A DNA stretch of 25,136 bases from positions 1 through 25,136 of the forward strand of contig CAZEPW010000054.1 of NCBI GenBank assembly GCA_964514215.1. The letters are read 5' to 3'. Positions within the stretch are counted from its first letter, which is position 1. Every line of letters begins with the position of its first letter. The stretch is from CAYQUC01 sp964514215 (GTDB taxonomy: Bacteria > Pseudomonadota > Gammaproteobacteria > UBA6429 > Thiohalophilaceae). The notes below the pieces were generated by a model that saw only the letters and a list, made by a program, of their open reading frames with translations, did no database searches and was not told the DNA's origin. Position numbers and translations under genes: made by a program. This document shows positions 25,059 to 25,136 of the stretch, one piece after another.

Positions 25059-25136
25059 TTAAACTGCTGCTACAGCGAATAAAATGTACATTGAAATACC
25101 AACAGCAATCATTGGTACCGCATCGACAAGACCCAT
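25059..25136 (-). CDS. atpE: ATP synthase Fo c subunit, C-terminal part (runs off the window)
   Basis: Only the last 25 codons and the TAA stop are present; the gene continues beyond the right edge, and the Met at the edge is an internal residue. The segment MGLVDAVPMIAVG then YILFAVAAV is the second membrane helix of the c-ring subunit. The Asp in GLVDAVP corresponds to the proton-carrying Asp61 of E. coli. The Asp-Ala pair, rather than a Glu-Ser pair, suggests a proton-driven ring, although the other ion-site residues lie outside the window. It is followed by atpF in the usual order. Confidence 0.95.
   Translation of the reverse strand: MGLVDAVPMIAVGISMYILFAVAAV

Overview
The window is chromosomal DNA of an AT-rich gammaproteobacterium. 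The evidence is the F1Fo ATP synthase gene order followed by glmU and glmS, the divergent ppsA/ppsR pair, a two-partner-secretion outer-membrane transporter and an inner-membrane chemoreceptor. Together these indicate a diderm, motile, probably free-living cell. The genus cannot be named from what is visible. No rRNA, tRNA, CRISPR array, transposase or phage gene was found.

Layout. 158-2542 (minus): a receiver-less OmpR-type DNA-binding protein, then a secreted caspase-like (C14) protein and an outer-membrane beta-barrel-like protein, the last two behind a good promoter. 2731-5396 (plus): a secreted Sel1-repeat protein with a strong terminator, then an orphan TpsB/ShlB transporter. 5634-7964 (plus): a large methyl-accepting chemotaxis protein. 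8210-11495: PEP synthase (ppsA, minus), divergent from its regulatory kinase/phosphorylase ppsR (plus). 11497-13320 (minus): a Dabb-fold protein, a zinc-ribbon Nudix hydrolase and a PEGA-domain lipoprotein. 13936-14764 (minus): a SLATT/DUF4231 two-helix membrane protein preceded by a tiny membrane-anchored protein. 14857-18640 (minus): slyD-like PPIase, glmU, glmS, a likely UDP-GlcNAc synthesis operon with its own promoter. 18719-25136 (minus): the atp operon atpE(partial)-F-H-A-G-D-C, ending in a bidirectional-looking hairpin terminator.

The most unusual material is non-coding. Palindromic repeats occur at seven places, including a composite of about 0.4 kb upstream of the lipoprotein gene and an array of eight ~75-bp units. 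That array pushes atpG and atpD 833 bp apart inside the atp operon. Four hairpins at different loci keep a similar T-rich loop and the same flank while their stems change in paired positions. This suggests an element family selected for, or spread by, its folded structure. The largest candidate for an undescribed protein system is the 0.16-2.5 kb locus: an envelope-targeted caspase-like protein, a barrel protein and a dedicated DNA-binding regulator.
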